A stretch of DNA of 64,000 bases, taken from contig NZ_FNNV01000001.1 in NCBI RefSeq assembly GCF_900106745.1, positions 496,001 to 560,000 on the forward strand. The letters are read 5' to 3'. How positions within the stretch are numbered: position 1 is the first letter of the stretch; the number at the start of each line of letters is the position of its first letter. Below are positions 8,755 through 17,296 of the stretch, piece by piece. The notes below the pieces were generated by a model that saw only the letters and a list, made by a program, of their open reading frames with translations, did no database searches and was not told the origin of the DNA. This DNA comes from Paenibacillus sp. CF384 (GTDB lineage: Bacteria; Bacillota; Bacilli; Paenibacillales; Paenibacillaceae). Position numbers and translations under genes: made by a program.

Positions 8755-10383
8755 ATGAAACATCATACGCCCATCCTCTTGCGAGCGATGGCTGCAAGCA
8801 TAGGTTTATTCTGTCTTATCTGCTTCACCAACCAGGTACCGTTATCAGCTGCTGCATCTGTGCCTCGATTGCCTTACGACGATCTTAAATTCAACTTCGC
8901 CAGAGAGTCGATTCTGAACATGACGCAGCTTGGAATAATGAACGGAACCGGTGAGAGGCGCTTCGAGCCCGATAAAGGAATTACACGTGCCGAATTTATC
9001 ACGTTGATCGATCGTCTGTTAGGGATCAAGCCCGTAGCAAGCGAAATTCCTTCTTTCAAGGATGTGTCACGATCAGCCTGGTATTACCAGTGGGTGCAAC
9101 CGGCCTTGCAGCTTGGTATCGCGCAAGGAAACGCAAACCAAATGTTCGAACCGGTTCGCCCGGTGTCGCGCGAAGAAGCGGCCGTCATTATGAATCGAGC
9201 ATTAAATCAGGCGGAAAGCACCGTTATTCCTGCTTTATACGATGATCAAGACGATATCAGTGAATGGGCGCTGCCTGCAGTCATTCATCTGTCCCAATTA
9301 GGATTGATAACCGGCAATGAGGGAAAGTTACGACCGAAGGAATCCATAACAAGGCAAGAAGCCGCTGTGCTGATGGACCGCGTGTGGAAGAATGAGGATT
9401 GGTCTAAGCAAATAACAGCCGCTCCTCTACCTAAGATTCAACTGGGATGGCAATATGGGCAATCCACGCAGCAATTTGAACAGCAAGTCGTTCAATCAAC
9501 CGTAAATACGTTATCGCCGCGTTGGTTTTTTATCGGCAAGAACGGCGCGTTAGAAGATCAAATGGATGCGAGCTTGCTTACTTGGACACATGAGCACGGC
9601 AAGAAGCTGTGGGCAATGGTTGGTAATCACTCCGATCAAGCGGCTACTCATACGTTGCTATCGGATCTGACTCAGCGACAAGCTTTTATTAAACAATTAA
9701 CGGATCGTGTGCAACGGTTCAATATCGATGGGTTAAATATCGACTTCGAGAATATGATGCCGCAGGATCGTGACGCATTCACTTCTTTCGTGAAAGCACT
9801 GAAACTTGCAACGAAGGCGACGATCTCTGTTAACGTCTCCCCTGATTTCGGCTACGACTGGACGGAAGTGTTCGATTATAACGCACTTGGTGAGCTTGCT
9901 GATTATGTCCTTCTTATGGGCTATGATGAGCATTGGGGCGGAGCTCCGGTAGCCGGATCTGTCTCTTCCTTGCCTTGGCTCAGAGCAGGCATAGAGGCTT
10001 TATTAGAGAAGGTGCCTTCCAATAAAGTCATACTTGCGTTGTCATTATATACCCGGCTTTGGAAATCAGATATGACCGGTGGAGGCGTCCTATCCGAGGA
10101 CATCTCGCTCATTCGTCAAAATAACCTAGTCATATCCAACCATGCAACGATATCGTGGGATGAGCGGCTCGGCCAATATTTTGCCGCATACTCGGAACCC
10201 AATAATGCTCATGTCCTGAACCGAATATGGCTGGAAGACGGACGTTCCCTCTCCAATAAAATCGGCTTAGGCGAATCGTATTCCATTGCCGGCTATGGGT
10301 ACTGGTATTTGGGCGGTGAGAGCCGCGACAGTTGGACCAGCGTCCGGAATTCACTTCGCTATCATTCGTATTCTTTCTCTTAA
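8755..10383 (+). CDS. Secreted SLH-domain GH18 glycosidase (YaaH/SleL-type)
   Basis: A 542-residue exported protein. The signal peptide covers about residues 1-33. Three S-layer-homology repeats follow (about 45-90, 105-150, 165-210; motifs ITRAEF, VSREEA and ITRQEA), anchoring it to pyruvylated wall polymer. The catalytic GH18 barrel occupies about 225-540. The signature is DGLNIDFE (325-332) with Glu332 as acid/base. The Asn in place of the usual third Asp is typical of the YaaH/SleL/YdhD group that cleaves peptidoglycan or cortex N-acetylglucosaminyl bonds, not of true chitinases. The order SLH-then-catalytic differs from secreted Bacillus LysM-GH18 enzymes. It appears monocistronic. Confidence 0.9.
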   Translation: MKHHTPILLRAMAASIGLFCLICFTNQVPLSAAASVPRLPYDDLKFNFARESILNMTQLGIMNGTGERRFEPDKGITRAEFITLIDRLLGIKPVASEIPSFKDVSRSAWYYQWVQPALQLGIAQGNANQMFEPVRPVSREEAAVIMNRALNQAESTVIPALYDDQDDISEWALPAVIHLSQLGLITGNEGKLRPKESITRQEAAVLMDRVWKNEDWSKQITAAPLPKIQLGWQYGQSTQQFEQQVVQSTVNTLSPRWFFIGKNGALEDQMDASLLTWTHEHGKKLWAMVGNHSDQAATHTLLSDLTQRQAFIKQLTDRVQRFNIDGLNIDFENMMPQDRDAFTSFVKALKLATKATISVNVSPDFGYDWTEVFDYNALGELADYVLLMGYDEHWGGAPVAGSVSSLPWLRAGIEALLEKVPSNKVILALSLYTRLWKSDMTGGGVLSEDISLIRQNNLVISNHATISWDERLGQYFAAYSEPNNAHVLNRIWLEDGRSLSNKIGLGESYSIAGYGYWYLGGESRDSWTSVRNSLRYHSYSFS

Positions 10384-10449
10384 TCTATCACCATTTCATC
10401 CCGTTTCTCATTTAATAGAGTAACGACGGAATAGAAGTAGGTGATCAGT

Positions 10450-10713
10450 ATGGTTCGTATTCAAGCTACTCAACAGCCTGACTTAATTCTTATTAGTTGG
10501 TCGAGAAACCCGTTGGTAAGCGGATCACCACGCAGAATTCTCGCTTCTCGTGTAATTGGCTCTGCCTATCCATGCCGTGCTAACTTGCAAGAAGGTGCGT
10601 TGCTTATTAATGCCTTAAACTGCTTATTAGACAACGACATCGGCTTCAAAATCGTGTTTCGCAAAAGCACATCGAGTATCAGTGGTTATTTAGTTTTGCA
10701 ACGCTTCAGCTAA
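10450..10713 (+). CDS. Small hypothetical protein
   Basis: An 87-residue protein with no recognised domain. An AGGTGAT site six bases upstream of ATG 10450 supports this start over the in-frame GTG at 10441. The sequence has a basic N-terminal half and ends in KIVFRKSTSSISGYLVLQ. A strong hairpin follows directly, so it looks like a free-standing transcription unit between two larger genes. Function unknown. Confidence 0.55.
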   Translation: MVRIQATQQPDLILISWSRNPLVSGSPRRILASRVIGSAYPCRANLQEGALLINALNCLLDNDIGFKIVFRKSTSSISGYLVLQRFS

Positions 10714-10717
10714 TGAT

Positions 10718-10754
10718 CGAACAAGCCTGCCCGAACATAAGGCAGGCTTGTTCG
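10718..10754 (+). terminator. Terminator hairpin after the small gene
   Basis: A perfect 14-bp inverted repeat (10718-10731 with 10741-10754) and a nine-base loop start five bases past the stop codon. The T-run after it is weak, so termination strength is uncertain. Confidence 0.7.
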
Positions 10755-10853
10755 TTGTGTGGCGAGAATATCGGCTGCGGACGGAATTCGACGTGATTTG
10801 CAGCAGAATTATGGAATAATAGTTCTACTTAGGTATGCTGAAAGGAGAAGCCC

Positions 10854-12725
10854 ATGGTCAAGAGCAAGGTTCAGCAGCTGGCAGAGAAAATGATTGCGGA
10901 TCCCAATACACGACCTAGAATGGTCGAATGGTTTAATCCGAAACAATTAGTCGTGACAGGCATGAAGACGGTCCTCTCGACCATCTTCGGGCTCTATTCG
11001 GACTTTCGATTAATTGAGGCATTCAACCAGAAAGAAGAGCAACTGAACGATTACTCCAAGCAATTCGCACATGATGAATCGGGGAACTATAAAGTGGATC
11101 AGGATGGCTTCTACTTGACGGATCCGGACCACTCTCGCGATGAAATTTGGATTGATTACATCAGTGATCTGGGCGATGGGTTTAATTCGACATACTCCAT
11201 TGCGTATCATGCCACTCGTCCGGAATTGCTGCTGGTTGATCCTGAAACCGGGAAGATCGTGACGACAAAACGCGGAGATGTGCTGATCTTTGGCGGCGAC
11301 CAGGTTTACCCTACCGCAAACCGAGACGAATATATGAACAGGCTGATTACACCTTATTATCTCGCGCAAGGATATACGGCAGATCCGCACCCGCAGGTAT
11401 TCGCCGTCCCGGGTAACCATGACTGGTATGACGGCTTAATTTCGTTCTCGCGGATTTTCACTTCGCGCAAATGGTTCAATGGCTGGCACGCACCGCAGCA
11501 GAAGAGTTATTTTGCCTTGAAGCTCCCTCATGGCTGGTGGCTCCTGGGAACCGATGTTCAGCTGAATTCGGACATCGACGGGCAGCAGGTGCGCTATTTC
11601 GAACAAATCGCTGCGCAAATGCAAGCCGGTGATCGCGTTATTCTGTGCAATGCCGAGCCTTACTGGGTTTCCGCGCATAAATATGGGAAGTTCGATCCGA
11701 TTTACAATGAGAACAATCTAACCTTCCTTGAAAATATGCTGAATAAGAACAAGGTCGATATACATATCTTCATCGCCGGTGATCTGCATCATTATCGCAG
11801 ATTCGAGCATATCCCTATCCAAGCCGACGGTACAGCGGATCATAGCCGCAAAGTTGAGAAAATTACGGCCGGCGGTGGCGGCGCCTTCCTACATCCAACC
11901 CACGATCTCAAAGATCAAGCCATCTATGCGCATAAGAACGAGGATGAGAAACCAATCGAATTTAAACGAAAGATGGACTTCCCGGATGTTGCCGCATCAA
12001 GACGGTTGACCTGGGGAAATCTGCTGTTCCTTTGGAAGAACCAGATGTTCGGAATCGTAACGGCAATTCTCTATGTGTTAGCCTGTAACTCCGTACTATC
12101 CGTCACCACCGCTCCCCCTGCATCTGCGACTTATCTGGATCTTGTCACGTCCTCCTTCAACAAAATTGCTCAAACACCTGGCGCTTTTATATGGATGTTC
12201 ATCATTATCGGAGGATTCTGGCTGTTTACGGATACGCATTCGCGTACGTACAAATGGATCGCCGGCTGCCTGCATGGTTTATCCCATGCTGCAGCTGCCT
12301 TCTTCATCGGCTGCGCGGCCGTCTATATGGTCCGTACCGCATTCCATTCTGATTGGGGACTCGGTGCATGGGTGTTGACCGGACTATTAATCGCATATGG
12401 CGGATGGATCGTCGGATCGGTCATCATGGGGCTGTATTTGCTCCTATCGTTGAATGGTTTCGGTCGTCACAGCGGCGAAGCTTTCTCTGCGATGCAAATC
12501 GACAACTGGAAGAACTTCATCCGCATCCATATTGATAAAGGCGGAAACTTAACCATCTTCCCCATTGGGATGGAACGTGTCGTGAAGAAGTGGAAACGTG
12601 CTTCGAACGTGGATAACGGACCGCTGTTAGAGCCTGACCTGCCACCTAACAAGCCATCCAAAGCCGAGCCGGTCATGATTGAATCGCCTATTCGAATTCC
12701 CGCTGTAAAGCGTAATATGAATTGA
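10854..12725 (+). CDS. Membrane-anchored calcineurin-like metallophosphoesterase
   Basis: A 623-residue protein. The metallophosphoesterase core spans about residues 95-345 and carries the metal-ligand motifs in order: ISDLGDG (103-109), GGDQVYP (147-153), PGNHDWYDG (186-194) and GDLHHY (309-314). The C-terminal half has four to five hydrophobic segments (about 399-419, 443-459, 475-497, 503-533) and a short charged tail. The catalytic domain precedes the membrane domain and there is no signal peptide, so it probably faces the cytoplasm. The substrate is unknown. The GDLHHYRRF/GGGGAFLHPTH region resembles large bacterial phosphoesterases of undefined role. AAAGGAG lies six bases before the ATG. 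Confidence 0.87.
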   Translation: MVKSKVQQLAEKMIADPNTRPRMVEWFNPKQLVVTGMKTVLSTIFGLYSDFRLIEAFNQKEEQLNDYSKQFAHDESGNYKVDQDGFYLTDPDHSRDEIWIDYISDLGDGFNSTYSIAYHATRPELLLVDPETGKIVTTKRGDVLIFGGDQVYPTANRDEYMNRLITPYYLAQGYTADPHPQVFAVPGNHDWYDGLISFSRIFTSRKWFNGWHAPQQKSYFALKLPHGWWLLGTDVQLNSDIDGQQVRYFEQIAAQMQAGDRVILCNAEPYWVSAHKYGKFDPIYNENNLTFLENMLNKNKVDIHIFIAGDLHHYRRFEHIPIQADGTADHSRKVEKITAGGGGAFLHPTHDLKDQAIYAHKNEDEKPIEFKRKMDFPDVAASRRLTWGNLLFLWKNQMFGIVTAILYVLACNSVLSVTTAPPASATYLDLVTSSFNKIAQTPGAFIWMFIIIGGFWLFTDTHSRTYKWIAGCLHGLSHAAAAFFIGCAAVYMVRTAFHSDWGLGAWVLTGLLIAYGGWIVGSVIMGLYLLLSLNGFGRHSGEAFSAMQIDNWKNFIRIHIDKGGNLTIFPIGMERVVKKWKRASNVDNGPLLEPDLPPNKPSKAEPVMIESPIRIPAVKRNMN

Positions 12726-12727
12726 AC

Positions 12728-12773
12728 AAAGGCGGCAGCGAAACAGTTGATCTGTTCACGCTGCCGCCTTTTT
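12728..12773. terminator. Bidirectional terminator between convergent genes
   Basis: A 13-bp stem (12728-12740 with 12759-12771), with further pairing inside the loop, has T-runs at both ends. It can serve the phosphoesterase gene and the convergent lysP gene. Confidence 0.85.
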
Positions 12774-12792
12774 GGCGATTCCAACCAACTTC

Positions 12793-14238
12793 CTATTCAA
12801 CTGCAGCGTCGAGCTCGCAGTTTTCCAATTTTACTACCTTGGTTCTGTATTTCCATTTGTAACCGAGCCATAATACTAAGAAGAACGGAATGCCAATATA
12901 AGATGCAACAAGGAATTTCCAATCGACTTGCCCATCGGAGAATGCACTGATGCTTTGGCCCAAAATGACGATCATGCACATGACGCCTGCCAGAATCGGA
13001 CCGAGCGGAAACCACAACGAGCGGTATGGCAGGTCCGCCAGTTTCCTGCCTTGCGCTTGATACGCTTTCCGGAAGCGATAATGGCTGATGGCAATGCCAA
13101 GCCATGCAATAAAGCCTGACATCCCGGATGCGTTCAACAGCCAGATGTAAACCTGACCGTCACCGAAGAAGGAAGCAAGAAAAGCAAGCATTCCGATGAC
13201 AGCTGTTGCAAGCAGCGCATACACCGGAACTCCGTTTTTATTTAATGCAGCGAATAATCTTGGCGCTTTACCTTCCTTCGCGAGAACCCATAGCATCCTT
13301 GTGGAAGCATACATCCCCGAGTTGCCGGCGGAAAGCACAGAGCTGAGAATTACCGCGTTCATCACAGAAGCTGCTACGCTTAAGCCCGCTTTCTCGAATA
13401 TAATCGTGAATGGACTTGCGCTTATACTGTCACTTGCCAATGACTCCGTCGTATATGGAATCAACAAACCCACAACGAATATGGCAAGAATATAGAACAA
13501 TAAGATTCGCCAAAATACACTTCGAATCGCACGAGGAACGTTTACGCGCGGATTCTCAGACTCCCCTGCAGCAACACCGACGAGCTCAGTGCCTTGGAAC
13601 GAGAAACCCGCCGCCATACAAACACCGAGCACGGCAAGTAAACCGCCGGAGATAGGCGCATCGCCGGTTGTAAAATCGCTGAATCCGGTTGCTTGTCCAC
13701 TCCAAATGCCGACAATCATGAGAAGCCCGATACCGATAAACACGATCACGGTGACGATCTTAATCATCGCGAACCAATATTCGGATTCGCCATAACCTTT
13801 AACCGATAACAAGTTCAGGCCGACCATTAACGCTAGGAACAACGCGCTCCATAAGAAGGACGGGCTATCCGGAAGCCAGAACTTGATGATGATCGTGGCC
13901 GCAGACAATTCAGCTGCAATCGTTATGGCCCAGTTGTACCAGTAATTCCAGCCCAGCGCGAAACCAAAGGAAGGATCAACGAATCGGGAAGCATAGGTAC
14001 TGAATGTGCCTGAGACCGGCATATAGGTTGCCATTTCGCCCAGACTAGTCACTAAGAAATAAACCATGATGCCAATAATCAGGTAGGCAAGAAGAGCACC
14101 ACCGGGACCTGCAGAATGGATCGCTCCGCCACTGGCCAGAAACAACCCTGTTCCTATCGAGCCGCCAAGTGAAATCATCGTCATATGACGCGATTTCAAG
14201 CCTCTGCGTAATTTGTTTTTGTTTAATTGCTCCTTCAC
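12793..14238 (-). CDS. lysP: LysP-type lysine permease (APC family)
   Basis: A 481-residue, 12-helix amino-acid/proton symporter. It matches remembered E. coli LysP over long stretches, for example GGSIGTGLF, MVYFLVTSLGEMA, MPVSG, GFALGWNYWYNWA, GFSFQGTELVGVAAGESE, SAGNSGMYASTRML and ASGMSGFIAWLGIAISHYRFR. Substrate lysine is strongly supported because a lysine riboswitch with terminator lies in its leader. The start is GTG 14238 with GGGAG ten bases upstream. The gene should be shut off when lysine is plentiful. Confidence 0.93.
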   Translation of the reverse strand: MKEQLNKNKLRRGLKSRHMTMISLGGSIGTGLFLASGGAIHSAGPGGALLAYLIIGIMVYFLVTSLGEMATYMPVSGTFSTYASRFVDPSFGFALGWNYWYNWAITIAAELSAATIIIKFWLPDSPSFLWSALFLALMVGLNLLSVKGYGESEYWFAMIKIVTVIVFIGIGLLMIVGIWSGQATGFSDFTTGDAPISGGLLAVLGVCMAAGFSFQGTELVGVAAGESENPRVNVPRAIRSVFWRILLFYILAIFVVGLLIPYTTESLASDSISASPFTIIFEKAGLSVAASVMNAVILSSVLSAGNSGMYASTRMLWVLAKEGKAPRLFAALNKNGVPVYALLATAVIGMLAFLASFFGDGQVYIWLLNASGMSGFIAWLGIAISHYRFRKAYQAQGRKLADLPYRSLWFPLGPILAGVMCMIVILGQSISAFSDGQVDWKFLVASYIGIPFFLVLWLGYKWKYRTKVVKLENCELDAAVE

Positions 14239-14299
14239 TTTCAGTACGCTCCCTTACTTGTTTTCCATATTTTAATGAGAAAAAATGGCATAGAAACAC

Positions 14300-14323
14300 A
14301 AAAAAACTGCCTAACAAGGCAGC
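14300..14323 (-). terminator. Riboswitch expression-platform terminator
   Basis: On the minus strand a GCTGCC...GGCAGT hairpin is followed by seven T. It lies between the lysine aptamer and lysP and is the expected off-state terminator. Confidence 0.85.
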
Positions 14324-14343
14324 TTCCATACTCCCTCATCTCT

Positions 14344-14550
14344 CCTGTTTGAAGATAGCTCAACACACGTATTGCCGGCGCGAATTCGTGTGACAGTTCC
14401 GTCCCTTTCGGAAACGGCCCCAGCTCGAACGGTCAGTAAACCGTACGGCTTCGGCGATGGCACCTTTCCCCCGAAATCCTCAGTCTATACTGGACTTCCC
14501 TCGGCGTACTCCTTAACATCGCGACCTCTACCTCATCAAGTTTGATGAGG
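14344..14550 (-). promoter_or_regulatory. Lysine riboswitch (L-box) controlling lysP
   Basis: The minus strand contains the L-box landmarks in order: TAGAGGT (near 14529), AGGAGTA, GGGGGAAAGG, GCCGAAG (14455-14449), GCTGGGG, ACTGTCA, and the closing GAGCTATCTTC (near 14361-14351). Lysine binding to this aptamer normally favours the downstream terminator. A 9-bp inverted repeat (14531-14539 with 14542-14550) sits at the 5' end. Its 3' half doubles as the 5' strand of helix P1, so the extra upstream half could compete with aptamer closure. Confidence 0.93.
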
Positions 14551-14582
14551 TAATACCTATTTAATTGTGACAACAAGTTTCT

Positions 14583-14611
14583 ATAATAAGTAGCCTCAGC
14601 CCAAAAAGCAA
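14583..14611 (-). promoter_or_regulatory. Predicted promoter of the lysP leader
   Basis: On the minus strand TTGCTT (14611-14606) and TATTAT (14588-14583) are spaced by 17 bases. They would start a leader of about 340 bases that includes the whole riboswitch. Confidence 0.55.
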
Positions 14612-14646
14612 TGGATAATCATTCCACGCCACTACAATCGTGCATG

Positions 14647-14680
14647 AAAAAAGAAGCTGGATCCATGATCTCAGCTTCTT
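14647..14680 (-). terminator. Terminator after the ADP-ribosylglycohydrolase pair
   Basis: A 9-bp stem (14651-14659 with 14672-14680) with internal GATC pairing is followed on the minus strand by a run of T. It separates this operon from the lysP promoter. Confidence 0.8.
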
Positions 14681-14827
14681 GATACTGCGTATATACAGTG
14701 GCGATTTAAGCCAAATTGCAGGCAATACTTCACTCTATGATTCAATTATCCGGTAAACATGTCTTCCATCTGACCGTATGAACGCAATAATAGCTAGTAT
14801 GTCCGCTACATGTAAAACCTATACCTC

Positions 14828-15931
14828 TTATACGAGCATTTCTTCAACTAATTTATTAATCGTGCTCAGCCGGCTTTGAAAAGCTTGATAGACGCCGTCC
14901 GCTTGTTCGCGAATCGTCTGCTGAGTGCACGTATAGTTGTTCATGCCGGCGGCATCATCCACTTGCTGAATGAGGGATTCCGGCAATGTTGCTGCACCGC
15001 TGATTGCACCTGCAAGTCCGCCAGCCAGAGCTGCCACGCTTACGCTGTCTCGGCCCATATTAGCGCCGGCGATAATCGCATCATGCACATTGGCGTTTAC
15101 CATTCTTACTATACATATGGCTTTGGTCACGACTTCGTTGGCAAAGCTGTTGCCGTATGGAACGCCGCAGCCGCGGTAGCTCTTATCGAAGGCTTCGCGC
15201 AATTCACGGAAATCGCGGCAGCCTTCCGTCAGCTTCAATCCGGATTCGAGTTCATCCACCACGTTATCTCTTAAGTAACCATACTTGTAGCCATCGATCT
15301 TAGCACCTACGTCTGAATAAACGCAGTTGGAGATTAAATCTTGGATTACGCTGTCAATCGTTGCGCCGGGTTTCGTAGCGGAGGCAATCGCGGCAGCGGT
15401 TACGCCTGACCACTTCACGCCATAGCTTCTGGATGCGTAATACAGTTGACCAAGCTCGAAAGCATCTCGAATCGCATTCAACACATCACCTGCATTGATT
15501 AACCCGACCGGATGACAGTAGCCGGCGAAGCTGTTAAGCCCTGCATAATCGCAATATTTGCCAAGATCACGAGCAGGAATACCGCTATTCGCAACCGCCA
15601 GCAAGCTAATATCAAAGGGTTCCATGATCTTCTCAGCCGATGACATTGCCATATCCGACACCCAGATCGCACGAACATCCTCGGCTGTTACCCGATCCTG
15701 TCGCTCTGAGATGGCCGTAATGAGCAGCTTCTGCCTCTCGATTCCGCTTCCGGTCGTTCCTGCTTCGCGGATCCAACCATTCTCATATGACTTCAGTTGA
15801 TCTAGGACACCGAACGCAGCCTCGCTGCCCTGCCAAGTAAGTCCTTGCGCAGGCGCGCCGAGAGCTGCACCAACATGTGCCCCTGCGATACAACCGTAGA
15901 ATTTATCTTGTAAGCTGACTGCTTCACTCAT
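14828..15931 (-). CDS. ADP-ribosylglycohydrolase-family protein with degenerate metal motif
   Basis: A 367-residue all-alpha protein of the DraG/ARH fold: GCIAGAHVGAALGAP at the N-terminus, YAGLNSF, HPVGLINAGD, and GRD near residue 293. Family enzymes remove ADP-ribose or cleave related N-ribosyl bonds using two metal ions held by an N-terminal Asp pair and a C-terminal GxDxD[ST] motif. Here the C-terminal motif reads GRDSVSVA (293-300), where the paralogue at 15979 has GRDTDCVTA. The N-terminal segment reads TTGSGIERQ where the paralogue has TTEDGVERQ. Metal ligands appear lost, so it may be an inactive partner. It lies 47 bases downstream of the paralogue in one operon. Confidence 0.85.
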   Translation of the reverse strand: MSEAVSLQDKFYGCIAGAHVGAALGAPAQGLTWQGSEAAFGVLDQLKSYENGWIREAGTTGSGIERQKLLITAISERQDRVTAEDVRAIWVSDMAMSSAEKIMEPFDISLLAVANSGIPARDLGKYCDYAGLNSFAGYCHPVGLINAGDVLNAIRDAFELGQLYYASRSYGVKWSGVTAAAIASATKPGATIDSVIQDLISNCVYSDVGAKIDGYKYGYLRDNVVDELESGLKLTEGCRDFRELREAFDKSYRGCGVPYGNSFANEVVTKAICIVRMVNANVHDAIIAGANMGRDSVSVAALAGGLAGAISGAATLPESLIQQVDDAAGMNNYTCTQQTIREQADGVYQAFQSRLSTINKLVEEMLV

Positions 15932-15978
15932 TGTCGCTCGCTCCTTTTTGTTTCACTCATTCTCGTAATCACGACTAC

Positions 15979-17046
15979 CTACAGCGCACCCATCAGCTCG
16001 GTATAAGCCTTCAGCTTATGCAATCGCGAACGATACGCTTGGTACAAACCATCCGCATGCTCTTTGATCGTGCGCTGGGAATTGGTAACGACATGCAGTG
16101 TCGTTGCATAGTCCGTTTGTTTAATCCATGACTCCGGAATCGTAGTCGTGCCTGTTAACGCACCGGATATACCGGCTGCAACCGCAGTCACACAGTCCGT
16201 ATCGCGGCCCATGTTAACAGCGGCGACCATCGCTTCTTTGACATTTCCTTGTGTCCTGTTGAAGATACAGACCGCTTTGGTCACCACTTCATTCGCATAA
16301 CTGACCTCATAAGGGATACCTCGAATGTTATATGACTCATAGAGCGTCTTCCTAAATTCACGATAGTCCTCAATGTTCGCGGTCCGTTTCAGCTCGCGTT
16401 CCAACTCTCTTACCACCACATCCGGATCGCAATGATCGAAGATCGCGCCAAGTACGCTGTCAACGGTAGCGCCTGCTTTGGTACCGGAAGCAATTGCAAC
16501 TGCCGTAACTGTCGCCCATTTCAATCCGCGACCGTTCGTTGTTTGGTAGAGCTGGCCAACTTCATTCACATCATGAATGGCATTAGGAATATCGCCGGCG
16601 TTAATCAATCCGATCGGATGGCAAGAACGCGAGAAGCTGTTTAGCCCCGCATAATCGCAATATTTGCCGATGTCCCTGGCTGGAATGCCGCTCTTAGCCA
16701 TAGCCAGCAGTACGGCCTCGAAAGGCTCAGAGATCATGCCCGCCGATTCCGGCTTGATCCTCGAAATCCACATATTGCGGACATCCTCGGCCGTGACGCG
16801 GTCCTGCTTCTCCATGATCGCGGAGATCATCAGCTTCTGGCGCTCTACGCCGTCCTCTGTCGTCCCTGCTTCGCGAACCCAGCCGTTATGAAAATGCTCA
16901 TAGGGCAGCAAATCTTCAAGAATACCATACTGTGCGTCGATCCGATCGAAATCCCAGCCTTCCACCGGCGCCCCCATTGCGGAACCGATATGAACGCCGG
17001 CGATGCATCCGTAAAATTTGTCAAATAAAGAGACTTGCTCACTCAT
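15979..17046 (-). CDS. ADP-ribosylglycohydrolase-family protein
   Basis: A 355-residue DraG/ARH-fold protein, clearly paralogous to the next gene (FYGCIAG, REAGTT, ERQKL, QDRVTAEDVR, SGIPARD, GKYCDYAGLNSF). It keeps the C-terminal metal motif GRDTDCVTA (280-288) and an acidic pair in TTEDG (62-66), so it is the likely active member. Start ATG 17046 has GGGGAG eight bases upstream, better than the ATG at 17070. The substrate is not known: protein ADP-ribose, O-acetyl-ADP-ribose or another N-ribosyl compound. It is divergent from a nucleoside hydrolase gene, which hints at ribosyl-bond cleavage as the common theme. Confidence 0.87.
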   Translation of the reverse strand: MSEQVSLFDKFYGCIAGVHIGSAMGAPVEGWDFDRIDAQYGILEDLLPYEHFHNGWVREAGTTEDGVERQKLMISAIMEKQDRVTAEDVRNMWISRIKPESAGMISEPFEAVLLAMAKSGIPARDIGKYCDYAGLNSFSRSCHPIGLINAGDIPNAIHDVNEVGQLYQTTNGRGLKWATVTAVAIASGTKAGATVDSVLGAIFDHCDPDVVVRELERELKRTANIEDYREFRKTLYESYNIRGIPYEVSYANEVVTKAVCIFNRTQGNVKEAMVAAVNMGRDTDCVTAVAAGISGALTGTTTIPESWIKQTDYATTLHVVTNSQRTIKEHADGLYQAYRSRLHKLKAYTELMGAL

Positions 17047-17296
17047 GGCTAATTCGCTCCCCGAATTCATAATGTGCTCTACAACTAAGTAGTAATTGCA
17101 TGGTTTTATTGTAATGAAGGGGTATGCCCGATGATATAAACAGTTCTCAACCAGCCACGCTCAATTATCGAACAAGATGTACAGAAATCTAACGTTCCTT
17201 CATTTGATATATGAACATTTCGAAATCCGAGTCGCTCCCCTATACTGAATTCGAAGCTTACATACTACCGAACATGGAATGAAAGAGGTGCATCAA

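Noticed and set aside
10441..10449. GTG 10441 as start of the small gene
   Set aside because: The AGGTGAT ribosome site overlaps this codon; ATG 10450 has correct spacing.
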